From Planctomycetota bacterium (GTDB lineage Bacteria; Planctomycetota; SZUA-567; H5-PLA8): 64,000 nt of DNA. The DNA is taken from the NCBI GenBank assembly GCA_027493525.1, contig JAOSKN010000003.1, forward strand, positions 1,612,001 through 1,676,000, given 5' to 3'. The number at the start of each line of letters is the position of its first letter. The first letter of the stretch is position 1. Below, piece after piece: positions 63,560-64,000 of the stretch. The notes beneath the pieces were generated by a model. It was not told the origin of the DNA. It saw only the letters and a program-made list of their open reading frames with translations, and did no database searches. A program made the translations under genes and the position numbers.

Positions 63560-64000
63560 ATGGCACTGAATGGAAGCGAAAAGATCGGCGCCCTTCTGAT
63601 CCTGGCGCTCTTCTGCGGCACGCTCATCTGGTCCTGGGACGGAAACGTGCGGCCGCCCCGAGTCGCAGGCGACGAAAAGGCAAACCCCGAAGCGAGGAAA
63701 CCGGCGATGAACGAGATCCCGCGCGTCAAGAGCGCTTCCCACCTGCCGCCGCGCAAGGTGATCGTGGGCACGGTGAGCCGCGCCTTCCGTCCCCCTACCC
63801 GGGCGTGGAAAAGCGCACCGAAGAACTGCTCGCGATCTTCGACCGCATGGCCGCCGAGTCGCATAAGCGCTACGGCCGGGGCCTCGACCTCGCCGTGCTT
63901 CCGGAGATGGCCGTCACCGGCGGGCGCGGGGGCTGGGAGGCCACCGCCAGGGAACGCGCGCTGCCCTTCGACGGCGCGCTGCGCGAAGCCTTCTCGAAGA
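63560..64000 (+). CDS. nitrilase-family protein, partial, frameshifted
   Basis: Begins at 63560 with AAGGAG six bases upstream and an N-terminal membrane anchor (IGALLILALFCGTLIWSW). After KVIVGTVSRAFRP the frame breaks at the C5 run 63791-63795; with one more C it continues YPGVEKRTEELLAIFDRMAAE and GLDLAVLPEMAVTGG, the first signature of the carbon-nitrogen hydrolase (nitrilase) superfamily, with its catalytic Glu in LPE. The rest lies beyond the window, so Lys and Cys of the triad cannot be seen. Membrane-anchored amidase, last visible member of the LacI operon. Confidence 0.7.
   Translation, partial: MALNGSEKIGALLILALFCGTLIWSWDGNVRPPRVAGDEKANPEARKPAMNEIPRVKSASHLPPRKVIVGTVSRAFRPPTRAWKSAPKNCSRSSTAWPPSRISATAGASTSPCFRRWPSPAGAGAGRPPPGNARCPSTARCAKPSRR

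Overview
The window is a GC-rich (mostly about two-thirds G+C by eye), gene-dense bacterial chromosome segment with no rRNA, tRNA, CRISPR array, prophage or insertion sequence that I can recognise. The gene content (two formylglycine-type sulfatases, a DUF5107-TPR protein, two phytanoyl-CoA-dioxygenase-like proteins, several Gfo/Idh/MocA and enolase-superfamily enzymes, secreted beta-helix and TIM-barrel proteins, a MoxR/VWA/DUF58 group, a creatininase-family protein and many one-off transcription factors) fits an uncultured heterotroph of the Planctomycetota / PVC or Hydrogenedentota type that degrades complex glycans. No marker gene here settles the phylum.

Layout. 1-8000: DUF5107-TPR protein (cut by the window edge), a large secreted lyase-like protein, a small secreted protein and a sulfatase. 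8000-12400: operon moxR, VWA-DUF4159, a low-GC membrane protein, DUF58. 12500-16800: two Gfo/Idh/MocA oxidoreductases (one with a histone-like lysine tail), an RMD1/YagE-type membrane protein and a secreted protein. 16900-20100: a GntR-type regulator, then a divergent AraC / PhyH pair. 20150-27080: YdbL and a very large YdbH/AsmA-like protein, a LarA-like protein and a creatininase-family protein. 27300-35330: a tandem alpha/beta-hydrolase, two secreted proteins that share a C-terminal domain, a 141-bp tandem repeat array and a two-TM membrane protein. 35700-43400: ZIP transporter, second sulfatase, YHS lipoprotein, ScpB, aminotransferase, peroxiredoxin, HisG and a second AraC regulator. 43470-53900: GH5-like hydrolase, membrane protein, a single-ring ClpB-D2-like ATPase, a TIGR04076/cNMP/DUF4388 sensor, a lipoprotein, an unknown protein, a secreted protein and a cysteine-less peroxiredoxin homologue. 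54300-64000: two sugar-acid-type catabolic islands, one next to an IclR regulator (enolase-superfamily enzyme, PhyH, FAD oxidoreductase) and one led by a LacI regulator (beta-helix lyase-like protein, enolase-superfamily enzyme, nitrilase-family protein running off the window).

The most unusual signal is in the repeats. Degenerate heptanucleotide tandem repeats occur at eight or more sites, almost always at gene boundaries, and a second family of palindromic elements built from 8-9 bp units (CACAGAGNN or CACGGAGR) occurs at eight or more sites. In four secreted-protein genes one of these repeats lies inside the first codons and encodes part of the signal peptide. Two adjacent secreted proteins of unrelated fold end in what looks like the same undescribed domain after a proline-rich linker. 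Five genes are split by single-base frameshifts at or beside short C/G runs, which is more likely assembly error than biology and should be corrected before the proteins are used.
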